Below are positions 35,077 to 43,774 of a DNA stretch of 64,000 nucleotides, in pieces. A program made the position numbers and the translations under genes. A model generated the notes under the pieces. That model searched no databases. It was not told where the DNA came from and saw only the letters and a list, made by a program, of their open reading frames with translations. The DNA comes from Tellurirhabdus bombi (GTDB taxonomy: Bacteria > Bacteroidota > Bacteroidia > Cytophagales > Spirosomataceae). Location of the stretch: positions 3,236,001 through 3,300,000 of the forward strand of contig NZ_CP090557.1 in NCBI RefSeq assembly GCF_021484805.1, written 5' to 3'. Positions within the stretch are counted from its first letter, which is position 1; the number at the start of each line of letters is the position of its first letter.

Positions 35077-35078
35077 AA

Positions 35079-36263
35079 ATGAAAGAATCACAAGCCAATC
35101 GGCGTCAGTTTATTAAAGAATCGTTTGCAACAGCGGCTGGTTTGACAGGCATGGCTGCCTTGCCTGTGGAATCGCTCGGCGCTCCGGCAATCAGATCCAC
35201 TTCCCCGCTGGCGGATGCGCACGGGAGAACCATTCAAAAGCCGACAGCCGCTCGGATTCGGTTTTCGGTAATCGGGCTGAACCACGGGCATATCAACGGG
35301 CAGGTTGATGCTGTAACGGCGGGAGGCGGTCAGCTGGTTTCGTTCTATGCCAAAGAGCCAGATCTGGCGGCGGCTTTTGCCAAACGCTACCCGCAGGCCA
35401 AACAGGCAGGCAGCGAAAAAGAAATTCTGGAAGACCAGTCAATTCAACTGGTCGTCAGCGCCTCCATCCCCGACGAACGGGCTCCGCTTGGCGTGCGGGT
35501 TATGCGGGCCGGGAAAGATTATATGGTTGATAAACCGGGTATTACGAGTCTGGAGCAACTTGCCGAAGTGCGTCGGGTGCAGAAAGATACCAAGCGTATT
35601 TTCTCGATCATGTACAGTGAGCGTTTTGGCAACCGGGCCACGGTCAAGGCGGGTGAACTCGTAAAAGCCGGGGCAATCGGCCAGGTGATTCAGACCATTG
35701 GGCTAGGTCCACACCAGATGAACCCCAAATCGCGGCCCGACTGGTTTTTTGACCGCAAACGCTTCGGCGGCATTATCTGCGACATTGGCTCCCACCAGTG
35801 TGACCAATTTCTGTTCTTTACCGGCTCAACCAAGGCTGAAGTGGTGGCTGCGCAAGCGGGCAACGTGCATCATCCGCAGTACCCGAAGTTCGAGGATTTT
35901 GGCGATCTGATGCTGCGCGGCGATGCCGGAACGGGTTACATTCGGGTAGACTGGTTTACGCCGGACGGTTTAAAAACCTGGGGTGATGGGCGTCTGACAA
36001 TTCTGGGTACGGATGGATTTATCGAACTCCGGAAAAACGTGGACATTGCCGGACGAAGCGGTGGAAATCACCTGATTCTGGTCGATCAGAAAGAGACGCG
36101 TTACATCGACTGTAGCAAACAACCGCTTCCGTATGGCGAGCAACTGGTGGATGATATTCTGAATCGGACCGAAACGGCCATGTCGCAGGCGCATTGTTTT
36201 CTGGCGACTGAACTAGCCCTGAAAGCGCAAAAGCAGGCACAGAACCCAACGCTTAAGCAATAA
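35079..36263 (+). CDS. Exported Gfo/Idh/MocA family oxidoreductase (Tat signal)
   Basis: The 394-residue protein begins MKESQANRRQFIKESFATAA, a Tat-type twin-arginine leader with hydrophobic stretch to about residue 33. It has the Rossmann start RIRFSVIGLNHGHINGQ, the conserved lysine in DYMVDKPGITSL and the HQCDQFLFF segment in the second domain. The next gene, ThuA, starts six bases after its stop. Members of this family oxidise or reduce sugars and inositols with bound NAD(P). The Tat leader implies folding with cofactor in the cytoplasm before export. Confidence 0.88.
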   Translation: MKESQANRRQFIKESFATAAGLTGMAALPVESLGAPAIRSTSPLADAHGRTIQKPTAARIRFSVIGLNHGHINGQVDAVTAGGGQLVSFYAKEPDLAAAFAKRYPQAKQAGSEKEILEDQSIQLVVSASIPDERAPLGVRVMRAGKDYMVDKPGITSLEQLAEVRRVQKDTKRIFSIMYSERFGNRATVKAGELVKAGAIGQVIQTIGLGPHQMNPKSRPDWFFDRKRFGGIICDIGSHQCDQFLFFTGSTKAEVVAAQAGNVHHPQYPKFEDFGDLMLRGDAGTGYIRVDWFTPDGLKTWGDGRLTILGTDGFIELRKNVDIAGRSGGNHLILVDQKETRYIDCSKQPLPYGEQLVDDILNRTETAMSQAHCFLATELALKAQKQAQNPTLKQ

Positions 36264-36269
36264 GTCCCT

Positions 36270-37112
36270 ATGCGAAAAAATCGATGTGCAAACGTAGGAG
36301 TACTCGGGCTAATCTTTTGGCTGTTGACCGCTGGTCTTGGCTGGTCCAAAGATGGTGTTAACTGGAAGAAAGTCAGTGTGCTAGTGTATACTAAAAACGG
36401 GAAAGGATATGTTCATGACAATATACCCAACGCCGTGCAATGCATCCAGAAGTTAGGAAAACAACACGGGTTTAAAGTCGATGTTTCGGACGAGCCAGCG
36501 GTTTTTTCGGAAGAGAATCTTAAAAAATACACGCTGCTTATTTTCCCGAGTACCAACAACGACGTATTTGACACCGACGCGCAGCGGCTGGCTTTCCGGC
36601 GGTATATCGAAGCGGGGGGCGGCTTTGTTGGCATCCATTCCGTCATGGGAACGGAGCGGAACTGGACCTGGTTCAAGCGGATGCTGGGCGGCACGTTTGC
36701 CTGGCATCCGCGTTTTCAGAAGCTTAAGATTGACGTAATCGACCCGAAACACCCTTCGATGGAAGGCTTGCCCCGTGTCTGGGAAAAAGAAGACGAGTGT
36801 TATTTTGCCAAGGAAATGTCGCCAGGTCCAACGGTGATCATGGCCCACGATCTGACTTCGCTCGACCAGGCTGAAGCGGAGAAAATTAAAACGTTTGGTG
36901 GGTCGTATACCGCACTGTACCCCGCCGCCTGGTATTACAACTTCGACGGTGGGTATACCTGGTGTACCGCCTTGGGTCACCACAAAAAAGACTACGAAGA
37001 CCCGCTTTTTGTCCAGCACATTTTTCAGGGCATTCGCTACGTAGCTGGCCAGGTCGGGAAGGTAGATTTTGGCAAAGCGTACGCGGATTCGAGAGACACA
37101 CCCATTCGGTGA
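36270..37112 (+). CDS. Exported ThuA domain protein
   Basis: The 280-residue product has a signal peptide (about residues 8-26, ending LGWSKD). Its class I glutamine-amidotransferase-like ThuA fold carries VLVYTKNGKGYVHDNI, YIEAGGGFVGIHSV and the tail region with TWCTALGHHKKDYEDPLF. ThuA proteins are found with Gfo/Idh/MocA oxidoreductases in trehalose and other disaccharide catabolism by 3-keto intermediates. The catalytic activity is not well defined. It closes the plus-strand cluster from 32117, which therefore looks like a periplasmic sugar-modifying operon. Confidence 0.88.
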   Translation: MRKNRCANVGVLGLIFWLLTAGLGWSKDGVNWKKVSVLVYTKNGKGYVHDNIPNAVQCIQKLGKQHGFKVDVSDEPAVFSEENLKKYTLLIFPSTNNDVFDTDAQRLAFRRYIEAGGGFVGIHSVMGTERNWTWFKRMLGGTFAWHPRFQKLKIDVIDPKHPSMEGLPRVWEKEDECYFAKEMSPGPTVIMAHDLTSLDQAEAEKIKTFGGSYTALYPAAWYYNFDGGYTWCTALGHHKKDYEDPLFVQHIFQGIRYVAGQVGKVDFGKAYADSRDTPIR

Positions 37113-37122
37113 AACACGGTGG

Positions 37123-38118
37123 CTAAGAAATAAGTACCTCGTTTTTTAACGCCCGTTGCTGGTCAAAATCCTGAATGTTTTGCAGGGTAGTCTGCGCAAT
37201 ACCCTGCAAGGCATTTTGGGTAAAAAAGGCTTGATGACCCGTGATCAGCACGTTAGGAAACGTCAGCAAGCGCATGAAGGCATCATCTTTAATGACCGTG
37301 CTGGACAAATCTTCGAAGAATAAATCGCCTTCTTCTTCATACACATCCAGGCCCAGGTAGCCAATGTGCTCGCTTTTGAGCGCTTCGATGGCGGCTTGGG
37401 TGTCAATCAACGCGCCCCGCCCCGTATTGATCAGCATAACGCCTTTCTTCATTTGCTGGATGGTTTTTTCGTTGATAATGTGGTGGGTTTCCGGCGTGAG
37501 GGGGCAGTGGAGCGAAAGAATATCGGATTCGCTAAAGAGCTGGTCCAGCGACACATACTCGATACCGATTTCGTGAGCTTCATCATCCTGAACCAAGTCA
37601 TAAGCAAGAACCTGGCAGCCAAAACCTTTCAGAATGCGGGCCGTCACGTTACCAATTTTTCCTAACCCCAGCAAACCAACCGTGCGTTGGTAGAGGTCAA
37701 AACCCATCAACCCATTCAGGGAAAAGTTGCCTTCTTTGACGCGGTTGTAGGCGCGGTGCGTTTTGCGATTAAGCGTCAGAATGAGCGCAATGGTGTGTTC
37801 TGCAACTGAATAGGGCGAGTAGGCCGGAACGCGTACCACCCGAATGCCCGCCTCATGGCAAGCGGACAGATCAACGTTGTTGAAACCAGCACAACGCAGA
37901 GCCAGCAATTGGACACCCTGGTCGCGCAGTTTCCGAACAACCGTTTCGTCAACCTTATCATTCACGAAAGCGCAGACAACCTCCGAGTCCTGGACCAAAC
38001 TGGCCGTTGTTTGGTTTAAATGAACGTCGAGAAAGGACAGTTCATAGCCAAAAGGCTCGTTCATTTCCGTGAAAAAATGGGTGTCGTACGCTTTCGAACT
38101 GAAAAAGGTAATCTTCAT
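37123..38118 (-). CDS. D-lactate dehydrogenase-like 2-hydroxyacid dehydrogenase
   Basis: The 331-residue protein has the D-isomer-specific 2-hydroxyacid dehydrogenase fold. The catalytic domain starts KITFFSSKAYDTHF, typical of fermentative D-lactate dehydrogenase (LdhA). The NAD-binding motif is GLLGLGKIG. The catalytic residues are the Arg in NTGRGALID, the Glu in YEEEGDLFFED and the His in GHQAFFT. It reduces pyruvate to D-lactate with NADH in the cytoplasm. It is monocistronic and convergent with the ThuA gene, ten bases apart. Confidence 0.9.
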   Translation of the reverse strand: MKITFFSSKAYDTHFFTEMNEPFGYELSFLDVHLNQTTASLVQDSEVVCAFVNDKVDETVVRKLRDQGVQLLALRCAGFNNVDLSACHEAGIRVVRVPAYSPYSVAEHTIALILTLNRKTHRAYNRVKEGNFSLNGLMGFDLYQRTVGLLGLGKIGNVTARILKGFGCQVLAYDLVQDDEAHEIGIEYVSLDQLFSESDILSLHCPLTPETHHIINEKTIQQMKKGVMLINTGRGALIDTQAAIEALKSEHIGYLGLDVYEEEGDLFFEDLSSTVIKDDAFMRLLTFPNVLITGHQAFFTQNALQGIAQTTLQNIQDFDQQRALKNEVLIS

Positions 38119-38143
38119 AAGGCTTTAAGGAGTGATGTAGCCG

Positions 38144-38151
38144 CAAAAATA
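38144..38151 (-). promoter_or_regulatory. Candidate -7 box (TATTTTTG on the minus strand) for the D-lactate dehydrogenase gene
   Basis: It matches TAnnTTTG and lies 25 bases upstream of the ATG. No clear -33 element was seen. Confidence 0.35.
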
Positions 38152-38231
38152 TACCCGAAATACTCCCCTGGTGCTGATAAAAAAAGGGTTTCTACGTGCT
38201 TTTTATCATAGGAACTCCTCTTTTTGGGCCA

Positions 38232-38999
38232 TCAACGGGGATTGAATTGCTGTAAAAAGCTCTCTTTATAGCTCCGGCTCATCGGAATCTGCTGCGTGCC
38301 AATCACAATTTCGGTTTCATTAAACGACTCAACTTTGTTGATGTTAACGGCGTAAGAACGATGAACCCGGACAAGTCCGGGCTGTTGTACACGCTCCAAG
38401 ATACCGCTCAGTGTTTGCCGGAGAACGTACTTGCGGTCGGTTGTAATCAACGAAGTATACACATTGTCCGCTTCCAAATACAGCAAATCGGTCAGGTTAA
38501 CTTTAACAAACTGGTAATTCTGCTTGATAAAAACGTAATCGTTGATTTGCAGAATGGTTTCGCGGTCGAGGTGGTTGCGCTCGGTGGGGGAGGGAGTTGC
38601 GGGCTTTTTGCGCTGGGTAAAGTTATGAATGGCCAGCTCGATGGCGGTACGGAGACTGGCTAACTGATAGGGTTTGTTGACGTAAGCAGCGGGGTAGGTC
38701 TGTTTAGCGCGGTTCAGCGTCTCGCGATCACTCAGCGCCGTCAGATAGATGACGGGGACGGGTCGTTCGGCCGTTAAGTGCTGGACTGTTTCAATGCCAT
38801 CCCAATCGCCTTTAAGAGTGATGTCGCATAGCAGCAGATCGACGTGCTGCCGTCGGAAAATGTCGAATGCTTTGCGGCCATTACTGGCGACGCCCACCAC
38901 GTAGTAGCCTTCTTCTTCCAGACTATCGCTGAGTTCCATTGCCAGAATGCCTTCATCCTCAATAATCAGAATATGGATGCGCTCATCGATGGCTGTCAT
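38232..38999 (-). CDS. LytTR family response regulator
   Basis: The 255-residue protein has an N-terminal receiver domain with acidic pair E14-D15, phosphoacceptor D59 (LLLCDITLKG), the threonine of YLTALSD and the lysine of VNKPYQ. A C-terminal LytTR DNA-binding domain (about 150-250) contains LLYLEADNVYT and LVRVHRSYAVNINKV. Such regulators usually pair with a membrane histidine kinase of the LytS/YehU type. None is adjacent, so its kinase is elsewhere; the GAF hybrid kinase at 43775 has its own receiver. Confidence 0.93.
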   Translation of the reverse strand: MTAIDERIHILIIEDEGILAMELSDSLEEEGYYVVGVASNGRKAFDIFRRQHVDLLLCDITLKGDWDGIETVQHLTAERPVPVIYLTALSDRETLNRAKQTYPAAYVNKPYQLASLRTAIELAIHNFTQRKKPATPSPTERNHLDRETILQINDYVFIKQNYQFVKVNLTDLLYLEADNVYTSLITTDRKYVLRQTLSGILERVQQPGLVRVHRSYAVNINKVESFNETEIVIGTQQIPMSRSYKESFLQQFNPR

Positions 39000-39045
39000 G
39001 CTGGTTGGGTATAATTAAAAGTAACTGTTGAGTATACAATAGTAA

Positions 39046-39053
39046 CAAATATA
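39046..39053 (-). promoter_or_regulatory. Candidate -7 box (TATATTTG on the minus strand) for the LytTR gene
   Basis: It matches TAnnTTTG and lies 46 bases upstream of the start codon. Confidence 0.3.
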
Positions 39054-39155
39054 AGCTAGCCCGGTCTATTTAGGTAGTTTATGGACTAGTTTCTCACCGA
39101 CTGCTGTTGCGCAATAATTGCTTGGGGTCTATTTTGGTGAAGTCAGCAAAGGGTT

Positions 39156-39204
39156 TAAAAAAAAGAGGAGTTATAGATTTGCTGTTAAGCTCCATAACTC
39201 CTCT
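39156..39204 (-). terminator. Rho-independent terminator after the SlyD-like gene
   Basis: Arms at 39164-39174 and 39194-39204 (AGAGGAGTTAT / ATAACTCCTCT) enclose a 19-base loop. The minus strand continues with a run of eight T residues. Confidence 0.85.
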
Positions 39205-39214
39205 AACTAATTTT

Positions 39215-39685
39215 TTAGTGATTAGCTCCGCCGGGGCCGTGAACGTGACCGTGGGCCACTTCGTCGGCGGTTGCGTCGCGTACTTCTACGACTTCTACGT
39301 CAAAGTTCAATTCCTGCCCAGCCAGTGGATGGTTGGCGTCGATTGTTACGGCATCTCCCGCAACGCTTGTAACCGTTACCACCTGACCATGATTGGCGTG
39401 AAACTGCATGCCAACTTCCACTTTCTGCCCGCCGAAAGCACTCATCGGAACCTCCTGGATTTGCTCAGGATCCCGTTCGCCGTAGCCTTTTTCGGGAGAT
39501 ACATTTAGTTGGAAATGGTCGCCGGGTTCTTTCCCTTCGAGTCCTTCTTCCATTCCTGGAATCAAATTTCCTTCACCATGAAGGTAGTACAGTGGCTCGC
39601 GTCCAGCGCTTGAGTCAAGGATTTTACCTGAATTGTCGCGCAGCGTGTAGTGGATAGCAGCCACTTTGTGTTTTGTGATTTGCAT
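39215..39685 (-). CDS. slyD: SlyD-like FKBP-type peptidyl-prolyl isomerase
   Basis: The 156-residue cytosolic protein has the split FKBP domain (ALREADY-type start HYTLRDNSGKILDSS, then LIPGMEEGLEGK) and an inserted IF chaperone domain with YGERDPEQIQEVP. A C-terminal segment rich in His and Gly (EVAHGHVHGPGGANH) resembles the metal-binding tail of SlyD, though it is shorter. It catalyses proline cis/trans isomerisation and could bind nickel or other divalent metals. The gene is single with its own terminator. Confidence 0.92.
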   Translation of the reverse strand: MQITKHKVAAIHYTLRDNSGKILDSSAGREPLYYLHGEGNLIPGMEEGLEGKEPGDHFQLNVSPEKGYGERDPEQIQEVPMSAFGGQKVEVGMQFHANHGQVVTVTSVAGDAVTIDANHPLAGQELNFDVEVVEVRDATADEVAHGHVHGPGGANH

Positions 39686-39809
39686 GACTTCAAAAAGAAA
39701 GTTTGGGCAAAGTTGTTATCATTTATTCTTGTAACCAACAGATCCATGAATTCTCCGGCAAAGTTTATCCATCGGGTTCGATGAATTAACAGCCTGACTT
39801 CTGAGAGGC

Positions 39810-40361
39810 CTAAGACGGTTTCTGAAGCGCTTGCTGGAGCTCTGCACGGGTGCGTTCCAGCTCATCTTTTGTGCGTCTTAATTCAAAATGAGTATTAACT
39901 AACTGGGCTAACGCTTTGAGTGCCAGAAGCTGGTTCTGCGTTAGAGTACGGGGGCGGCTGTCGATCACACACAACGCGCCGAGGGAATAACCTTCCGCAT
40001 CCATCAGGGGAACGCCCGCATAAAAAACCACATTCGGGTAGCCGGTAGTCAGTGGATTGTCGGAAAAGCGGTCGTCGAGTCGGGCGTCGGGAACGATAAA
40101 AATCTCATCCGGTTCCAGAATAGCGTGGGCACAGAACGACTGCTCCCTGGGGGTTTCGCTGGCTTTTAAGCGCTGTTTGGATTTAAACCACTGCCGGTCT
40201 TTGTCGATCAGGCTAATGGCAGAAATCGGGGTACGGCAAATTTCGGAGGCTAGTAGCGTAATGGCGTCGTAGTCAGCTTCGGGGAGGGTATCAAGCAAAT
40301 TATAGCTAGCCAAAGCTTTTAAGCGCTCTTCTTCATTATCAGTTATAGCGGCGGCCTTCAT
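39810..40361 (-). CDS. Stand-alone GAF domain protein
   Basis: The 183-residue protein is almost entirely one GAF domain (about 8-160), with [13 protein letters not shown] at the start and the [22 protein letters not shown] segment. It ends in a short coiled-coil ([21 protein letters not shown]). It has no output domain or signal. Its sequence closely follows the GAF region of the hybrid kinase at 43775. The ligand is unknown. It may have arisen by duplication. Confidence 0.88.
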   Translation of the reverse strand: MKAAAITDNEEERLKALASYNLLDTLPEADYDAITLLASEICRTPISAISLIDKDRQWFKSKQRLKASETPREQSFCAHAILEPDEIFIVPDARLDDRFSDNPLTTGYPNVVFYAGVPLMDAEGYSLGALCVIDSRPRTLTQNQLLALKALAQLVNTHFELRRTKDELERTRAELQQALQKPS

Positions 40362-40468
40362 ACCGGGTTAGAATATAAGTTTTCAATTTGGGTTTAAGTT
40401 AAACTATTTGGTATCATAATTTGATTATACTTACACAAAAATAAGGGTATACTGGGTCGGCTTTTTCT

Positions 40469-41386
40469 ATGCTTTATCTCATTCTCAGCATTTTACTTTC
40501 TGTACTGCTTCTTCTTAATTTTCGTCTTTTTCCCCGTTTTCAAGTTAATACCTTCCAGGCGATTGTGTTTAATTATGTGATTTGCTTTCTAACGGGTTAT
40601 CTATTGTTGCCCACTAACCAGACATTCAGTATTGATTTCTCGCAAACCTGGACCTGGTTGGCATTGGGGTTGGGCGTTGGCTTTATCGTGACGTTTCTGT
40701 TGTCGGGGGCCTCGACGCAACGCATGGGTATGACCGTAACTTCGCTGGCCAATAACCTGTCTTTGGTTATTCCGGTTTGCTTTAGCCTGTTTGTATTTAA
40801 AGCGGGCGGAAAACAATTTGACAGTTTAAATTACCTGGGCCTGGTGTTGGCACTAGTGGCGGTTGGACTGAGTACCCTTCAGAAAGAACCTGAGGCCGAA
40901 GCCGGAATAAATGCCAAAAAGCTAGGCCTAAATATCCTGTTGCCGATAGGCGTGTTTCTGATGTACGGCATCACCAACACATTGATCAATTACATGAATA
41001 TCCGTTATATACCGTCGGCGGACAAAACCACGGCAGTCACCCTAACCATGGTGGCGGGGGCGGTGGTCGCGGGTTTTCTAATGCTGTTTGTTCGGATCAT
41101 TCGCGGGCAGGAAACCATTTCCTGGCGCTCGATGGTGGGTGCCGTAACGCTAGGCATTCCGAATTATCTGAGTTTTTATACCTTGCTACTGGCGCTCTCT
41201 GCTTTTGGGGGCAATGGGGCTTTTGTCTATCCACTGTACAACATTGGCGTTATTCTGGTAGCCGCCCTGACAGCAGCGGTTTTCTTCAAAGAGACCCTGT
41301 CTACCCCCAATAAAGTTGGCCTGGGACTGGCTATTGTGGCAATCGGGCTTATTTCGTGGCAGGAACTAGCGGCACTTCAGTTTTAA
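40469..41386 (+). CDS. DMT superfamily (EamA-like) transporter
   Basis: The 305-residue protein has about ten hydrophobic helices in two five-helix halves, as in EamA-type transporters. The first half includes LGLGVGFIVTFLLSGAST and the second GITNTLINYMNIRYIP. No soluble domain is present. Typical members export amino acids or metabolites at the inner membrane. The substrate cannot be deduced. It is single and divergent from the GAF gene. Confidence 0.85.
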   Translation: MLYLILSILLSVLLLLNFRLFPRFQVNTFQAIVFNYVICFLTGYLLLPTNQTFSIDFSQTWTWLALGLGVGFIVTFLLSGASTQRMGMTVTSLANNLSLVIPVCFSLFVFKAGGKQFDSLNYLGLVLALVAVGLSTLQKEPEAEAGINAKKLGLNILLPIGVFLMYGITNTLINYMNIRYIPSADKTTAVTLTMVAGAVVAGFLMLFVRIIRGQETISWRSMVGAVTLGIPNYLSFYTLLLALSAFGGNGAFVYPLYNIGVILVAALTAAVFFKETLSTPNKVGLGLAIVAIGLISWQELAALQF

Positions 41387-41429
41387 AAAATACCCCACTT
41401 CGGCCCAAGTTAGAGCAGAAATGGGGTAT
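41384..41429 (-). terminator. Terminator of the alpha/beta hydrolase gene
   Basis: The arms ATACCCCA (41390-41397) and TGGGGTAT (41422-41429) form a stem that reads on the minus strand into six T residues. It overlaps the end of the convergent transporter gene. Confidence 0.7.
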
Positions 41430-41449
41430 AAAAGAATAGTACCAATTGA

Positions 41450-42298
41450 TTAGTATGCCGGTTCTGTTACCGTTGTACGAGCCAGAATAAAGCTCAGCAA
41501 ATCCTCATTCAACTGATCTTTGCTGGTTACAAAAAGGCCGTGCGGCTCTCCTTCGTAAACCAATAAAGTTGACTGGGGAATGAGTCGGTGCGTTTGTTGA
41601 CCTGAAGACTCGAAAGGAACCGTTTTGTCCGAGTCCCCGTGAATAATCAAGGTTGGAACGCTGATGGTCGGTAAATCAGCCCGAAAATCCGTTTCGGAGA
41701 AAGACCGTACGCAATCCAGCGTAGCTTTTGGCGAGCCAAACAAGGCGAGCGTTTTGTTCCAATCCAGCAGCGACTGGCTAACCGGGTGGCTTAGCAAGTT
41801 GACCCCGTAGAACTGCTTTCCGAATGTATCCAGAAAATCGGCCCGGTCTTTTTTGATGTTTTCAACCATTTCGTCGAACGTGCTGCGATCAACGCCATCC
41901 GGGTTGTCCTCCGTCTGAACCAGATAAGGCGTTACGGCGCTAATAAACACTACTTTCGAAACCCGGTCTCCGGCATATTTGCTCATGTAACGGGCTACTT
42001 CCCCGCCGCCCATGGAGAAGCCGACCAGGGTTACATTTTGTAAATCAAGTTCTTCAAGAACCGCCCGCAGGTCATCTGCCAGCGTGTCATAATCGTAACC
42101 ACTCCATGGTTTGCTGGATTTTCCGAAACCACGGCGGTCGTATGCGATGCAGCGAAGGCCTTGCTGAGGAAGTTCCGTCAATTGGTTTTCCCACATTTCG
42201 TGGCTTAATGGCCAGCCGTGAATGAAAACAACAGGCTGTCCGGTTCCCCAATCCTGATAGAACAGGCTAACATCGGGGGCGGCTTGGATATAACTCAT
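41450..42298 (-). CDS. Alpha/beta hydrolase (non-haem chloroperoxidase-like)
   Basis: The 282-residue protein has the hydrolase fold with the oxyanion hole HGWPLS, nucleophile S95 in VGFSMGGGE, the Asp in IIHGDSDKTVPF and the His in GEPHGLFVT. The GFSMGGGE elbow and length are those of bacterial chloroperoxidase/arylesterase-like enzymes. It has no signal peptide and is probably cytosolic. It lies alone. Substrate unknown. Confidence 0.88.
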   Translation of the reverse strand: MSYIQAAPDVSLFYQDWGTGQPVVFIHGWPLSHEMWENQLTELPQQGLRCIAYDRRGFGKSSKPWSGYDYDTLADDLRAVLEELDLQNVTLVGFSMGGGEVARYMSKYAGDRVSKVVFISAVTPYLVQTEDNPDGVDRSTFDEMVENIKKDRADFLDTFGKQFYGVNLLSHPVSQSLLDWNKTLALFGSPKATLDCVRSFSETDFRADLPTISVPTLIIHGDSDKTVPFESSGQQTHRLIPQSTLLVYEGEPHGLFVTSKDQLNEDLLSFILARTTVTEPAY

Positions 42299-42590
42299 AA
42301 CGTTAAAATTGGTATGAATAAAAGATACACATTTCTTGTAACTTCCAGTAGGGGAGATGGTTAAATAATTGGGCAGAAATTGTATGAAAGTCCAGTTAGT
42401 TTAGCCAACGGGTAGTGGCTAAATACCAGCCGCCGTAGGTCCTTTATCTAAGAGGTGCGCTAGCGCAGAATGAGACGGTCCTGAGGAAGAAAGCTTTGTC
42501 TTTCCGGTCTGATGCAGATACGTAATTTATTTCTGATTGATCGTTACTCTGGCGATTCCGATACGTCCAGATAGCAAACTGTTAAGACGT
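42299..42590. other. Structured intergenic region before dprA
   Basis: This gap of about 290 bases has two hairpin-forming stretches. One is TTTAGCCA / TGGCTAAA (42400-42423, 8-base loop). The other is the perfect 12-base palindrome TGCGCTAGCGCA (42456-42467). GGTCCT is repeated around them. It could be an RNA leader or a small RNA; I recognise no known class. Confidence 0.4.
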
Positions 42591-43694
42591 GTGAACCAAT
42601 CTGAATCCTTTTATCAACTTGCCCTGACGCTGGTAGCTGGCGTGGGAGATGTCCTGATTCGGCACCTAATTAGTTATAGCGGCTCAGCTACGGCAGTGTT
42701 TCAATCTTCAGCAGGCAAGCTGATGAAAATACCGGGCGTTGGCGAAGTAACAGCGCGGGCAATTTTATCACCGGAAGTACTTAAAGAAGCAGAGCGGGTT
42801 ACGCAGCAAACAGAGGCGCTCGGCGTCAAAACCGTTTTTTATACCGACAAGTGCTATCCATCGCGTCTGAAATCTCTGTACGATGCTCCCGCGCTGTTTT
42901 ACTGGCAGGGAAATGCCGACCTGAACACGGGACGTACGCTTGGTATCGTTGGGACACGGCAGGCAACGGACTATGGCCGCCGGATGACCGAGGAAATTAT
43001 TCAGGCCCTGAAAGCTTACCAACCGCTAATAATCAGCGGACTTGCCTATGGAATAGATATCGCTGCCCATCGGGCCAGCCTCCAGCATGGGCTACCAACC
43101 ATTGGGGTAATGGCCTCCGGAATTGATGTCATCTATCCGTCTGTTCATCAGAAAACAGCCCAGGAAATGCGGCACCATGGGGCATTGCTGACCGAAAGTA
43201 GGCCCGGGACGAAACCCGATGCGCATCTGTTTCCGGCCCGAAATCGGATCATTGCCGGCCTCAGCGATGTGGTTATTGTGGTTGAGGCGGCGGCCAAAGG
43301 TGGAGCTCTCATCACCGCCGAATACGCCAACAACTACCACCGGGACGTTTTTGCCGTGCCGGGGCAGGTAAATCAGTCGTTTTCGCAGGGTTGCAATAAG
43401 CTTATTCGTGAAAATAAAGCCCAGATTTACACCCGTCCTGAAGATTTGGTAGAAGCCCTGAATTGGGATAAGCCTTTGGAGATGCATACCAATCCTTTGT
43501 TAGACCGAGCGTTGGATTTTACGGAAGAAGAAAGCCAGGTGATTGCTTTGCTGCGTCAATTAACAGACGAGCACATCGATGATATAAGCTGGAAAACCGG
43601 TTTGCCCATGGGAACATTGGCTGCTTTACTCCTCAATCTGGAATTTAAAGGGATAATCCGTTCGCTACCAGGGAAGAGGTATGGCCTTGGATAG
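42591..43694 (+). CDS. dprA: DNA-processing protein DprA
   Basis: I prefer the GTG at 42591 (VNQSESFYQLALTL) over a TTG 54 bases upstream, because DprA proteins begin in this helical region. The 367-residue protein has a helix-hairpin-helix segment (MKIPGVGEVTARAIL) and the DprA Rossmann-like fold with LGIVGTRQATDYGRRM, SGLAYGIDIAAHRAS and FPARNRIIAGLSD. A C-terminal winged helix completes it. DprA loads RecA on incoming single-stranded DNA during transformation. No other competence gene is adjacent. Confidence 0.92.
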   Translation: MNQSESFYQLALTLVAGVGDVLIRHLISYSGSATAVFQSSAGKLMKIPGVGEVTARAILSPEVLKEAERVTQQTEALGVKTVFYTDKCYPSRLKSLYDAPALFYWQGNADLNTGRTLGIVGTRQATDYGRRMTEEIIQALKAYQPLIISGLAYGIDIAAHRASLQHGLPTIGVMASGIDVIYPSVHQKTAQEMRHHGALLTESRPGTKPDAHLFPARNRIIAGLSDVVIVVEAAAKGGALITAEYANNYHRDVFAVPGQVNQSFSQGCNKLIRENKAQIYTRPEDLVEALNWDKPLEMHTNPLLDRALDFTEEESQVIALLRQLTDEHIDDISWKTGLPMGTLAALLLNLEFKGIIRSLPGKRYGLG

Positions 43695-43736
43695 GAATTT
43701 ACGGAATAAAAGAGCAAAATCGAACTAAGTTAAGTT

Positions 43737-43744
43737 TATATTTG
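43737..43744 (+). promoter_or_regulatory. Candidate -7 box (TATATTTG) for the hybrid kinase gene
   Basis: It matches TAnnTTTG and lies 31 bases upstream of the ATG at 43775. No clear -33 element was seen. Confidence 0.35.
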
Positions 43745-43774
43745 TCGAACAAATAAATCAGGCTTTGATTACGC

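Noticed and set aside
42299-42590. RNase P RNA, SRP RNA or tmRNA in the structured gap
   Set aside because: None of the conserved core sequences of these RNAs is visible on either strand.
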